Notes under the pieces: model-generated | What the model was told of the DNA's origin: nothing | Databases searched by the model: none | The model's input: the letters and a program-made list of their open reading frames with translations, nothing else | Position numbers and translations under genes: made by a program | Source: Streptomyces sp. NBC_01750 | GTDB taxonomy: Bacteria > Actinomycetota > Actinomycetes > Streptomycetales > Streptomycetaceae | DNA: 64,000 nucleotides | Assembly (NCBI RefSeq): GCF_035918095.1 | Contig: NZ_CP109137.1 | Location: 8,124,001 to 8,188,000 of the forward strand | Direction: 5' to 3' | In this document: positions 34,976-42,933 of the stretch, one piece after another | Layout of the letters: every line of letters begins with the position of its first letter | How positions within the stretch are numbered: the stretch's first letter is position 1

Positions 34976-36058
34976 ATGGCACCGATGTGGCAGCGCAAGC
35001 GGGACGAGCGGCACCAGCAGGACGGCGGGCACCGTCAGGCAGGCCGTGGGACGGATTCGGGGCCGGACGGCGGCCGGATCGGGCCGGCTCCGCAGGTGGA
35101 GCGGGACGCTCCGGACGCGCCGACAGCGATGGAGAAGAAGTCGTGGAGGGCGGTGCTGAAGCGGACGGTGGCGGAGTTCAAGGATGACGAGCTCGCCGAC
35201 CGTGCAGCGGCACTGACCTACTACGGCGTGCTGGCACTCTTCCCCGCACTGCTGGTCCTGGTCTCGCTGCTCGGCATCGCGAGTGAGTCGGTGACCGAAA
35301 GGGTTCTGGACAACATCAAGCGGCTGACTCCCGGCTCGGCGCGCGAAATCATCTCGAACGCAATCGAGCAGCTCCAGGGCAGCAGTGGCACCGGATCGGT
35401 GCTGGCGATTGTCGGTCTGCTGGTTGCCCTGTGGTCTGCGTCGGGGTACGTGGCGGCGTTCATCCGCACGTCCAATGCCGTCTACGACGTGCCCGAGGGT
35501 CGCCCGGTCTGGAAGGTGCTGCCGGTGCGGCTGGGCCTCACGCTGGTGCTGATGATCCTTGCCTGCGTCAGCACGTTGATCGTGGTGTTCACCGGCGGTC
35601 TGGCCCGGCAGGTGGGTACGGCGCTGGGGATCGGGGACACGGCGCTGACGGTGTGGTCGATCGCCAAGTGGCCGGTCCTGGTGGTGCTGGTCACCATCAT
35701 GATCGCGATCCTGTACTGGGCGTCGCCGAACGCGAAGGGCCGCGGATTCAAGTGGATCAGCCCGGGGAGTTTTCTGGCCCTGGTGATCTGGATGATCGCC
35801 TCGGCGGGCTTTGCCTTCTACGTCGGGAACTTTGCCTCCTACAACAAGACCTACGGCACCCTGGCCGGCGTGATCATCTTCCTGGTCTGGCTGTGGATCA
35901 CGAATCTGGCGATCCTTCTGGGCCTGGAATTCGACGCGGAAATGGTCCGCGAACGCGCGATCATCGGCGGCCACCCCGAGAAGGAAGAGCCCTACGTGGA
36001 GCCGCGTGACACCCGCACATGGACCGAAGAGGAACACAAGGAGATGGGCGACCGCTGA
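34976..36058 (+). CDS. YihY/virulence-factor BrkB-family membrane protein
   Basis: 360 residues from the ATG at 34976; starts downstream would remove a hydrophilic N-terminal tail common in Streptomyces homologues. The core begins WRAVLKRTVAEFKDDELADRAAALTYYGVLALFPALLVLVSLLG split into AAALTYYGVLALFPALLVL, the YihY signature, with about six membrane helices and SYNKTYGTLAGVIIFLVWLW near the end. These proteins were once called ribonuclease BN but are integral membrane proteins of unknown function. First gene of a set with DUF1469, DUF3618 and DUF4235 proteins, and 191 bp downstream of gvpK. Confidence 0.88.
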   Translation: MAPMWQRKRDERHQQDGGHRQAGRGTDSGPDGGRIGPAPQVERDAPDAPTAMEKKSWRAVLKRTVAEFKDDELADRAAALTYYGVLALFPALLVLVSLLGIASESVTERVLDNIKRLTPGSAREIISNAIEQLQGSSGTGSVLAIVGLLVALWSASGYVAAFIRTSNAVYDVPEGRPVWKVLPVRLGLTLVLMILACVSTLIVVFTGGLARQVGTALGIGDTALTVWSIAKWPVLVVLVTIMIAILYWASPNAKGRGFKWISPGSFLALVIWMIASAGFAFYVGNFASYNKTYGTLAGVIIFLVWLWITNLAILLGLEFDAEMVRERAIIGGHPEKEEPYVEPRDTRTWTEEEHKEMGDR

Positions 36059-36239
36059 CCCGCCCATGCCGGGGAAAATCGCGAACGGTCTCAAGCGGGG
36101 CGTTGCGTCCGGCGACGGGAAAGGGGTGATCATGCGTCCATGGCTGCCTCGGCCGGGGCGGCGGACAGCCGAATGGGCGGGCCGGGCTCGGGTACTCGCG
36201 AAGAGATCAAGCCGTGCACGAACCGAACGGAAGGTCACG

Positions 36240-36659
36240 ATGAACAGGTCACTGGACCAACCGCCGCGCCGGGCCTCCGAGGTATCGGTGAGCGAACTGG
36301 TAAAGCAGGCATCGGAGCAGGTCTCCCGGCTGATGCGGCAGGAGCTGCGACTTGCGCAGGCGGAGATGGAGCAAAAGGGCAAACGGTTCCGGATCGGTGG
36401 CGGCCTGTTCGGCGGAGCCGGCGTGATCGGTTTCATCGCCCTGCAGGCCCTCGCGGCGACCGCGATCGTGGCTCTGGATCTGATCTGGCCCCTGTGGGTT
36501 TCGGCGCTGACTGTGGCCGCCGTCCTCCTTGTCGTGGCCGGTGTGCTCGCTGCCGTGGGCAAGAAGCAGATCAGGCAGGCCACCCCGCCCACCCCCGAGC
36601 AAGCCATCGAGGATGTCAAGGAAGACGTCGCAGAGATCAAGGAGAGGGCACACCGATGA
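36240..36659 (+). CDS. Phage holin superfamily III-like membrane protein (DUF1469)
   Basis: 139 residues from the ATG at 36240 (GGAAGG upstream). A charged helix (SELVKQASEQVSRLMRQELRLAQAEMEQKGK) leads into two hydrophobic helices (about 55-80 and 85-108) and a charged C-terminal helix (IEDVKEDVAEIKERAHR). The pattern is DUF1469/YqjE-like, typically encoded next to DUF3618 in actinobacteria. Its stop overlaps the next start (ATGA). Thought to act in envelope stress, mechanism unknown. Confidence 0.85.
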   Translation: MNRSLDQPPRRASEVSVSELVKQASEQVSRLMRQELRLAQAEMEQKGKRFRIGGGLFGGAGVIGFIALQALAATAIVALDLIWPLWVSALTVAAVLLVVAGVLAAVGKKQIRQATPPTPEQAIEDVKEDVAEIKERAHR

Positions 36660-37249
36660 CGGACAAGTCCCGGAAGAAGGACGCCACACCCACCCCTGAA
36701 GAACTGCGCGAGCAGGCCAAGGGAACCCGAGAGGAACTCGGTCAGACCGTCGAGGCGCTGGCCGCCAAGGCCGACATCAAGGCCCAGGCGCAGCAGAAGG
36801 CGGCGAAGGTCAAGAGCGAGGTGCAGGACAAGGGCACCCATGCTCTCCACGCTGCGCAGGACAAGGGCACCCATGCTCTCCACGCTGCGCAGGACAAGGG
36901 CACCCATGCCCTCCACGCTGCGCAGGACAAGGGCACCCATGCTCTCCACCTCGCGCAGGACAGGAGCGCCCATGCCCTCCACCTCGCGCAGGACAGGAGC
37001 GCCCACGCCCTCCACCTCGCGCAGGACAAGACCCCGGAGCCGGTACGTGAGAAGGCCGCGCACGCCAAGCAGCAACTGACCGAGACTGCCCACATCGTCG
37101 GCGGGAAGATCCAGGACAACACCCCGGAGCCGGTGCGCGACAAGGTGGGGCGGACGGCGCAGCTCGCGCGCGGCAACCGCACACTGCTCATCGCCGGCGC
37201 GGCCGCCCTGGCCGTCGTCATCCTCGCCCGCCGTAGGAGGAAGAGCTGA
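36656..37249 (+). CDS. DUF3618 protein with six tandem 11-residue repeats
   Basis: 197 residues, coupled to both neighbours (ATGA before, TGATG after). N-terminal DUF3618: TPEELREQAKGTREELGQTVEALAAKADI, a helical start. Residues about 57-122 are six perfect-register copies of an 11-residue unit, QDKGTHALHAA (three copies), QDKGTHALHLA (one) and QDRSAHALHLA (two), giving an amphipathic 11-mer helix with His. The C-terminus has QDKTPEPVREK and QDNTPEPVRDK copies and a membrane helix (RTLLIAGAAALAVVILA) before a basic end. 11-mer helices occur in LEA-like and lipid-binding proteins, so surface membrane binding is possible. Confidence 0.85.
   Translation: MTDKSRKKDATPTPEELREQAKGTREELGQTVEALAAKADIKAQAQQKAAKVKSEVQDKGTHALHAAQDKGTHALHAAQDKGTHALHAAQDKGTHALHLAQDRSAHALHLAQDRSAHALHLAQDKTPEPVREKAAHAKQQLTETAHIVGGKIQDNTPEPVRDKVGRTAQLARGNRTLLIAGAAALAVVILARRRRKS
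36824..37021 (+). repeat. Six tandem 33-bp coding repeats
   Basis: Copies start at 36824, 36857, 36890, 36923, 36956 and 36989, each beginning CAGGACA. They are nearly identical in sequence, so they probably expanded recently inside the DUF3618 gene; a partial seventh begins at 37022. Confidence 0.92.
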
Positions 37250-37515
37250 TGAAAGCGTCCAAGGTTGCCTACAAGCCGGTCGGCCTGGCGCTGGGCGTCA
37301 TGAGCGGTGCTCTCGCCGGCGTGGCCTTCAAGCAGGTGTGGAAGGCCACCGGCCACGACCAGGACGCTCCTCACGCCACCGACCAAGATCGCGGCTGGCG
37401 GGAAGTCCTGATCGCCGCCATCCTGCAGGGTGCGATCTTCGCCGCGGTCAAGGCGGCGGTCGACCGCGGCGGCGCGAGCGCGGTGCACCGTCTGACCGGA
37501 ACCTGGCCCGGCTGA
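37249..37515 (+). CDS. DUF4235 membrane protein
   Basis: 88 residues, ATG overlapping the DUF3618 stop. KVAYKPVGLALGVMSGALAGVAFKQVWKA is a membrane helix with flanking Lys, and WREVLIAAILQGAIFAAVKAAVDRGG a second. This is the DUF4235 pattern, a small two-helix protein that commonly follows DUF3618. Last gene of the membrane operon. Confidence 0.87.
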   Translation: MKASKVAYKPVGLALGVMSGALAGVAFKQVWKATGHDQDAPHATDQDRGWREVLIAAILQGAIFAAVKAAVDRGGASAVHRLTGTWPG

Positions 37516-37716
37516 CTGCGACCGCAACCGAAGCCTGTGAAGGCCACCGCGTCCACAGGGTGTCAACGCGCCGCAAGGGCGGGGCAGTGTAGTCGACTGT
37601 CCACTCTTGGGGATGTATCTGCGCCGCCACCCTCTCGCTGACGGTTATTGGGGGGATACGCTACGTCAAGAGCGGGACGGAAGACGTGCATGCTTGCCGT
37701 GCCAGGAGGGGAACGG

Positions 37717-40512
37717 GTGGTCACGGATCGGTCGGACGCGCAGCGAGCCGTAGGACCAGCGCCGGACGGGGAGCAGCGCGAGCGGGACATACGGATCGTG
37801 CCGAGAACCCTTGAGCGAGATGCCGAGTTGGTCGTTGTCGACGCGGCGTTGGACGCGGTGAGCGGCCGGTCGGCGACGGGTGCGGTGATCCCCTCGGTGC
37901 GCCGCGGTGGATTACTGGCCTTCACAGGACCGGCCGGAGCGGGCAAGACGACCCTCTTGGAGGAGGTGCGCCGTCTTGCGCCCGAGCGGGAGTGCACAGG
38001 TCTCTTCGCCAAGGGCGGCGAGCAGGAACGGAGTCTGGCCTTCCATGTGGTGCGGCAATTGCTCCAGCCGCTGCTTGCCTCGTACTCCGAGAGCGAGCGC
38101 CGGGAGGTGCTGGGCGACTGGTACGGCATCGTTGGCCCTTGTGTCGGCCTGAGTCCCGCCGCGGAGGGAGTGGTGCCGGATCCGCAAGGTGTTCGGGACG
38201 GTCTGGACTGGGTGGTCACTCATGTGTCGGTACGGCGCGGCCCGTTGGTCCTGGTCGTCGACGACGCGCACTGGGCGGACGCGGAGTCCCTGGCCTGGCT
38301 GACCTCCTTTGCCGCACGGGTCGAGGAACTGCCTGTGCTCCTGGTCATCGCGTACCGCCCCGAGGAAATGCCCGATGAGGTCACGGCGTTCAGCGACATG
38401 GTCGAGCGGAACCGGGTGAGCCCGCTGGACCTGGCGCCGTTGACGCCGGCCGCGGTCGCGCGTCTGATGCGCGACACGCTGGGCACCCACGTCGACGACG
38501 GCTTCTGCCGTGAGGCCTGGCTGGTCACCGGCGGCAATCCCTTCGAGACGGTCGAGCTGGCGGCGAAGGTACGCGACCGTCAGCTGGCCCCCGGGATGGA
38601 GAACGCCTGCGCTTTGCGGGACCTCGCGGCCGAGACCAAGGGCGGCGGCCTGGTGGACCGGCTCGAGCAGCTGGGCACGGCCGCGGTGCGACTGGCCTGG
38701 GCTGTGGCCGTCCTTGGCTCGGAGGCGACCTTCGGCATGGCCGCGTCCCTGGCGGCGCTGGGACCGGCAGAGGCCGCCGGCGCGACGGATACGCTGCGGA
38801 CCGAGCGCATTCTGACGTACGGCATGAAGCCGGAATTCGTCCATCCGTTGATCGCGACGGCGGTCTACCGGGCCATTCCCTCGGCGATGCGGGTGGCATT
38901 GCATGGGAAGACCGCCTGGGAGCTCGTCGAGGCGGGCAAGGGTCCGGCCGTCGCGGCTCGGCATCTGTTGGAGACGCAGCCGGAGGGTGACGTCTGGGTG
39001 GCGGAGCAACTGCGCGACGCGGCCCGGGAGTACGTGCGCCTCGGCGCTCCCGACGCTGCCCGGCGCTGTCTGCGCCGTGCTCTGCGGGAGCCTCCGCCCA
39101 CGGGACTGCGGGCCGTGGTACTGCATGAACTCGGTTCCCCGGCGCTGCTGCACGATCCGGCGGTGACGGTGAATCATTTGCGGGCTGCCTTGGAGGAACC
39201 GGACCTGCCGCCGGAGCTGCGGCAGAGCATCGTGATCCGTCTCGGGCGGGCGCTGTCGCACTGCGACCGGCTCACAGAGGCGGCCGACGTGGCGATGGCG
39301 GAATTCCGTATCGCCGCAGACTCGCGAGTGCGCCTCCGCATGCTCATGGAGCACTTCATGATGTCGGCGTTCACCTCCGACGACCGGGAAGCCCCGGTCC
39401 TGTCGCGCCGGCTCAGCCACCTCACGCAGCGGCTGTCCGGCCAGAGCCAGACCGAGCGCTACCTCTACGGGCTGCGCGCATGGGATGCGATGGTGCGCGG
39501 TGAACCGGCGGCGACCGCGCTGGAGTTCGCGGAGCGGGCGCTGGGATCCGCCGGGATGAGCTGGACGGACGAGCAGTGGGGCTTCGAAGTCCCGTCGCTG
39601 GTGGCTCTCACCTTCCTGTACTGCGACCGCCCGGACCGGGCCGAGGAGCTGTACGCGGGAGCCATCGCGGAGTACGAGCAGCAGGGCTGGCGCGGGGTGC
39701 ATCTCTCGCTCGGCTACAGCCTGCTCGGTTACATCCGGCTGTGGAAGGGCCAGCTCACTGACGCGGAAGACTTCGTACGTGCCGGGCTGCAACTCGCGGA
39801 CCGCCTGGGGCCCGCGGGCATTCATGCGCAGTGGTACGCGATGGCCAGCCTGATCGAAATCCTGATGGCCCGCGGAGAGGCCGCGGCTGCCCAGGAGCTG
39901 GCGGTGCGCCGCCGGTTCGGCAAGCCGTTCCCGTCGGCTGTGACGCTTCCCGACGCCGAAACCGTCCACGGCGAACTGCTGTTGGTCCGGGGCATGGACA
40001 AGGAGGCCGCTGAAGAGCTGGCCGCAGTGGGCCACCGCCTCGACCTGCGCGGGATGCGCAATCCCGCCTGGTGCCCGTGGCTGCCCCAGCTGGCGCTGGC
40101 CACCTGTACGACGGATGCTGGGCGGGCGCTGGACCTGGCGCGGGAGGCACTGCGCCGAGCCGAGCGCTTCGGTACGGCAACGGCAGTGGGGAAGGCGCTG
40201 TGTGTGCTTGCCCGGGTGACGGAGGGGCCCGGGGGAATCGCTCTGCTGCAGCGTGCCGTCACTACGCTGGAGTTGTCGCCGTCGTCGTACGAACTCGCGG
40301 GCGCTCTGGTCGAACTCGGCACCACTCTGCGCCGTGCCGGACTTCTCTCACAAGCGGCCGAGCCCCTGCACCGTGGTGTGGATCTGGCCGGTCAGTGCGG
40401 GGCCGGGGGTGTGGCGGCGCGGGCGCGTGACGAACTGGTCGCAGCGGGGCTGAGGCCGCGCCGCTTGGAGGTGGCCCGCCACGTTCCGCCTAGCAGAGCA
40501 CCATCCACGTAG
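37717..40512 (+). CDS. LuxR-family (LAL)-like AAA ATPase without DNA-binding domain
   Basis: 931 residues from the GTG at 37717, preceded by AGGAGG; an ATG nine codons upstream lacks one. Residues 30-60 are RTLERDAELVVVDAALDAV; Walker A is GPAGAGKT (71-78) and Walker B LVLVVDDAHWAD (about 178). The long helical C-terminal half is made of TPR-like repeats (AALEEPDLPPELRQ, AVTTLELSPSSYELAGALVELG). This is the LAL/MalT-like architecture, but the chain ends at GLRPRRLEVARHVPPSRAPST, exactly where the LuxR helix-turn-helix normally begins. No HTH is encoded in any frame of the following 190 bp. It may regulate through protein contacts or be a decayed regulator. Leu66 is TTA. Confidence 0.82.
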   Translation: MVTDRSDAQRAVGPAPDGEQRERDIRIVPRTLERDAELVVVDAALDAVSGRSATGAVIPSVRRGGLLAFTGPAGAGKTTLLEEVRRLAPERECTGLFAKGGEQERSLAFHVVRQLLQPLLASYSESERREVLGDWYGIVGPCVGLSPAAEGVVPDPQGVRDGLDWVVTHVSVRRGPLVLVVDDAHWADAESLAWLTSFAARVEELPVLLVIAYRPEEMPDEVTAFSDMVERNRVSPLDLAPLTPAAVARLMRDTLGTHVDDGFCREAWLVTGGNPFETVELAAKVRDRQLAPGMENACALRDLAAETKGGGLVDRLEQLGTAAVRLAWAVAVLGSEATFGMAASLAALGPAEAAGATDTLRTERILTYGMKPEFVHPLIATAVYRAIPSAMRVALHGKTAWELVEAGKGPAVAARHLLETQPEGDVWVAEQLRDAAREYVRLGAPDAARRCLRRALREPPPTGLRAVVLHELGSPALLHDPAVTVNHLRAALEEPDLPPELRQSIVIRLGRALSHCDRLTEAADVAMAEFRIAADSRVRLRMLMEHFMMSAFTSDDREAPVLSRRLSHLTQRLSGQSQTERYLYGLRAWDAMVRGEPAATALEFAERALGSAGMSWTDEQWGFEVPSLVALTFLYCDRPDRAEELYAGAIAEYEQQGWRGVHLSLGYSLLGYIRLWKGQLTDAEDFVRAGLQLADRLGPAGIHAQWYAMASLIEILMARGEAAAAQELAVRRRFGKPFPSAVTLPDAETVHGELLLVRGMDKEAAEELAAVGHRLDLRGMRNPAWCPWLPQLALATCTTDAGRALDLAREALRRAERFGTATAVGKALCVLARVTEGPGGIALLQRAVTTLELSPSSYELAGALVELGTTLRRAGLLSQAAEPLHRGVDLAGQCGAGGVAARARDELVAAGLRPRRLEVARHVPPSRAPST
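37912..37914 (+). other. In-frame TTA (bldA) codon in the LAL-like ATPase
   Basis: Leu66 is encoded by TTA, in frame with the GTG at 37717. In Streptomyces TTA is read only by the bldA tRNA. Confidence 0.9.
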
Positions 40513-40705
40513 TCAACGGCGCACTGTAGCCCGCCCGCGGCGTGCCGTGCCCCATGTGGTGAGGCATGGTGCGCCCGGGGCGGCATCGTCGGTTTCTCCC
40601 GGCGCCGATAGGTGAAGCATCAAGGGCGAGAGAACGGGGAGCGCCTGGTCCCCGCCCTGGCTTGCTCGCTCTTGCTTCCTCGTCTCGCTCCCTCGGAGGG
40701 GGGCC

Positions 40706-41815
40706 ATGCGCGCTGCTGTGGCAGGTGCGAAGGGCCAAATCTTGATGGCCCTCACCGATGCCGCGCCGGACCTGGTGGAGGTCCGCCGCGCGGTCGACTC
40801 CGTGCTTGTGGAGTTTCTGGCGGCGAAGAGCCGTTCCGCTCCTCCTCAACTCCCGGAACTCCTCGATACGTTACGCCGATTCCTCTTCGCAGGCGGCAAG
40901 CGAATACGGCCGCTGATGTGTGTGTGCGGATGGTATGCCGCGGATGGTCACGGAGACCCGGAGCCAGTGCTGCGGGCGGCGGCATCTCTGGAGCTGTTCC
41001 ACACCTGCGCCCTCATTCACGACGACGTCATGGACGACAGTGACACCCGCAGAGGGCATCGAAGCGTCCACGCGTCCCTGGCCGACCGCCACCGGAGCCG
41101 CAATGGCCCCGGGGACGCAGACCGGTTCGGCACAAACGCAGCCATCCTGCTCGGCGACCTCGCACTGACCTGGTCCGACGAGTTGCTGCACACAGCCGGT
41201 CTCACGACCGCCCAACTGCGCGCGGCCCTTGCCGTGGTGGACGCCATGCGTAGCGAGATCATGTTCGGCCAGTATCTCGACCTGCTCGGGACCGGCAGGG
41301 CGCACGGCAGTATTGCCCGTGCCCTGACCGTGAGCCGCTTCAAGACGGCGAAATACACCGTCGAGCGACCGCTGCATCTCGGTGGCGCCCTGGCCGGCTG
41401 CAGCGGCGCCGTGCGGGATGCCTGCACCGCCTACGCCCTTCCCATCGGAGAGGCATTCCAGCTCCGGGACGACCTGCTGGGGGGATTCGGCGATCCTGCG
41501 GCGACCGGCAAACCCAGCACCGACGACTTCCGCCACGGCAAGTGCACCGTTCTGATGGCCCTCGCCGTCGTACGGGCCACTCCGGCGCAACGCCGCCTGC
41601 TGCATGCTCTGGTGGGCCGTCCCGATCTGACCGAGGAGCAAGCCGATGCGGTACGGGCCGTTCTGGAAGCCACCGGCGCCCGCCTCGCGGTGGAACGGAT
41701 GATAGCCCGTCGCCACCGGCAAGCCATGAAGGCCCTGGATCGCGCCCCTTTCCCGGAGGCGGCCATCGAAACCTTGCGCCAACTCGCCCACGCCGCCTCT
41801 GTGAGGACGTCATGA
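40706..41815 (+). CDS. Polyprenyl diphosphate synthase, GGPP type
   Basis: 369 residues from an ATG after CGGAGGGG. The prenyl synthase fold shows GGKRIRPLM (63-71), the first Asp-rich motif LIHDDVMDDSD (D106, D107, D110), KYTVERPLHLG, and the second motif region AFQLRDDLLGGFGD followed by GKPSTDD. Many actinomycete GGPP synthases have DDLLGxFGD at the second site. It condenses IPP with FPP or GPP to C20 (or shorter) diphosphate. The stop overlaps the terpene synthase start (ATGA), so it supplies that enzyme. The codon for Leu56 is TTA. Confidence 0.9.
   Translation: MRAAVAGAKGQILMALTDAAPDLVEVRRAVDSVLVEFLAAKSRSAPPQLPELLDTLRRFLFAGGKRIRPLMCVCGWYAADGHGDPEPVLRAAASLELFHTCALIHDDVMDDSDTRRGHRSVHASLADRHRSRNGPGDADRFGTNAAILLGDLALTWSDELLHTAGLTTAQLRAALAVVDAMRSEIMFGQYLDLLGTGRAHGSIARALTVSRFKTAKYTVERPLHLGGALAGCSGAVRDACTAYALPIGEAFQLRDDLLGGFGDPAATGKPSTDDFRHGKCTVLMALAVVRATPAQRRLLHALVGRPDLTEEQADAVRAVLEATGARLAVERMIARRHRQAMKALDRAPFPEAAIETLRQLAHAASVRTS
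40871..40873 (+). other. In-frame TTA (bldA) codon in the prenyl synthase
   Basis: Leu56 of the prenyl synthase is TTA, in frame with the ATG at 40706 and just before the GGKRIRP motif. Confidence 0.9.
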
Positions 41816-42930
41816 CCGAATTTTTCCTGCCCGAGCTGCCTCGGCTGCTTCCGGTTGCCTACCACCCCAAGGCAGCGCAGATCGAGTTCCGGTCGAACGG
41901 CTGGGTGCGCAGCCGCCTCGGCGACTGCTTCGCGAGTGAGGAAGACCTGCTGCGCTACCTGCGCCAGCGGAACGGACTGTACGGGCCACTCACCGTGCCG
42001 TACGCCGATGAGCAGCGGGCGCTCGACATCGCCGACTGGTACCAGTACGTCACCGTCATCGACAGCTTCGTCTCGGACCGTTCGGCGCTGGGAGCCGATG
42101 AGGCGAGTGCTCGCGACGTGTTCGCCGACATCATGGACGACTTTCACGGTGACGGCGGCGGGAGGGAGGACTTTCCCTACGGTGTGGCGGGCAAGGAGCT
42201 GTGGCGTCGTATCAGCCCCGGGCTCTCTCCGGGTCAGATACGACGGTTCGCCGGTGCTCTCGAAGCGTTTCTGCGTGCGTGCGTCACCGAGATCCATTTC
42301 AAGCTGACGGAGAAGGTTCCGGACTACGAGACCTGCATGACCGTGCGGCTGGACAGTTTCGGCTGCGACTTCATACGGCTGATGACCGAATACGCGGCGG
42401 CCGTCGACATGAGCGGACTCGACCGGCTGCTCGCGGACGTGCACACCCACTGCATGCGGCAGATGATCATCGTCAACGACCTGCTCTCGTGGCGCAAGGA
42501 ACACGCCCAGGGCGACAAGATGACGGTGGTTCGCGTGCTGATCGAGCGCGAGGGACTAGGCCTGCAGCAGTGTGTCGACCGGCTTCGTGAGCTGGTCGAT
42601 CACCATGAGAGGGCCTACATCGTGGCTCGGGACCAGGTGCTGAAAGGTCCACACGGAATGCGCGCGGAGATCCGTGCCTATCTGAACGGCCTGAACCACC
42701 TCATCGGTGGCAGCGCGGAGTTCGAGTACCTCACGCCTCGCTACTTCGGCGACGGCTTCGTCTGGGACGGTTCCACCTCGGGGTGGATCAGCCTCACCGC
42801 TCCCGTCACCCGATTCCGGGCACAGCCCAACGCCAACGCACAGCCCAACGCCACCAGCAGCACCGATACCCATACCGATGTGGAGAGCAGCAGGCCGAAG
42901 GTGGCGACACCATCCCTGACGAGGAGCTGA
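41812..42930 (+). CDS. Class I terpene synthase, likely diterpene cyclase
   Basis: 372 residues, ATG overlapping the prenyl synthase stop. Class I markers: NSE triad NDLLSWRKE (222-230) for Mg binding, Arg179 about 43 residues upstream as the diphosphate sensor, and the RY pair (310-311) 80 residues downstream. The Asp-rich motif is atypical: where DDxxxE/D is expected near 84-89 the sequence is D84-S-F-V-S-D89, so the second Asp is Ser. The coupled GGPP-type synthase points to a C20 substrate; the product cannot be predicted. The C-terminus is a low-complexity NANAQPNATSS tail. The P450 that follows presumably oxidises the product. Confidence 0.88.
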   Translation: MTEFFLPELPRLLPVAYHPKAAQIEFRSNGWVRSRLGDCFASEEDLLRYLRQRNGLYGPLTVPYADEQRALDIADWYQYVTVIDSFVSDRSALGADEASARDVFADIMDDFHGDGGGREDFPYGVAGKELWRRISPGLSPGQIRRFAGALEAFLRACVTEIHFKLTEKVPDYETCMTVRLDSFGCDFIRLMTEYAAAVDMSGLDRLLADVHTHCMRQMIIVNDLLSWRKEHAQGDKMTVVRVLIEREGLGLQQCVDRLRELVDHHERAYIVARDQVLKGPHGMRAEIRAYLNGLNHLIGGSAEFEYLTPRYFGDGFVWDGSTSGWISLTAPVTRFRAQPNANAQPNATSSTDTHTDVESSRPKVATPSLTRS

Positions 42931-42933
42931 AGA

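Noticed and set aside
36824..37021. CRISPR-like periodicity (33-bp units)
   Set aside because: The units are back to back without spacers and are translated in frame as 11-residue repeats, so this is a coding repeat.
37912..40035. 707-codon minus-strand frame inside the LAL-like ATPase
   Set aside because: The plus-strand reading has Walker A, Walker B and TPR-like helices; the minus-strand one has no recognisable pattern.
40513..40705. A helix-turn-helix domain for the LAL-like ATPase reached by frameshift
   Set aside because: I read the three frames after the stop and found no LuxR signature (no ERxVAxLAAxGxTNxEIA), so the HTH is really absent.
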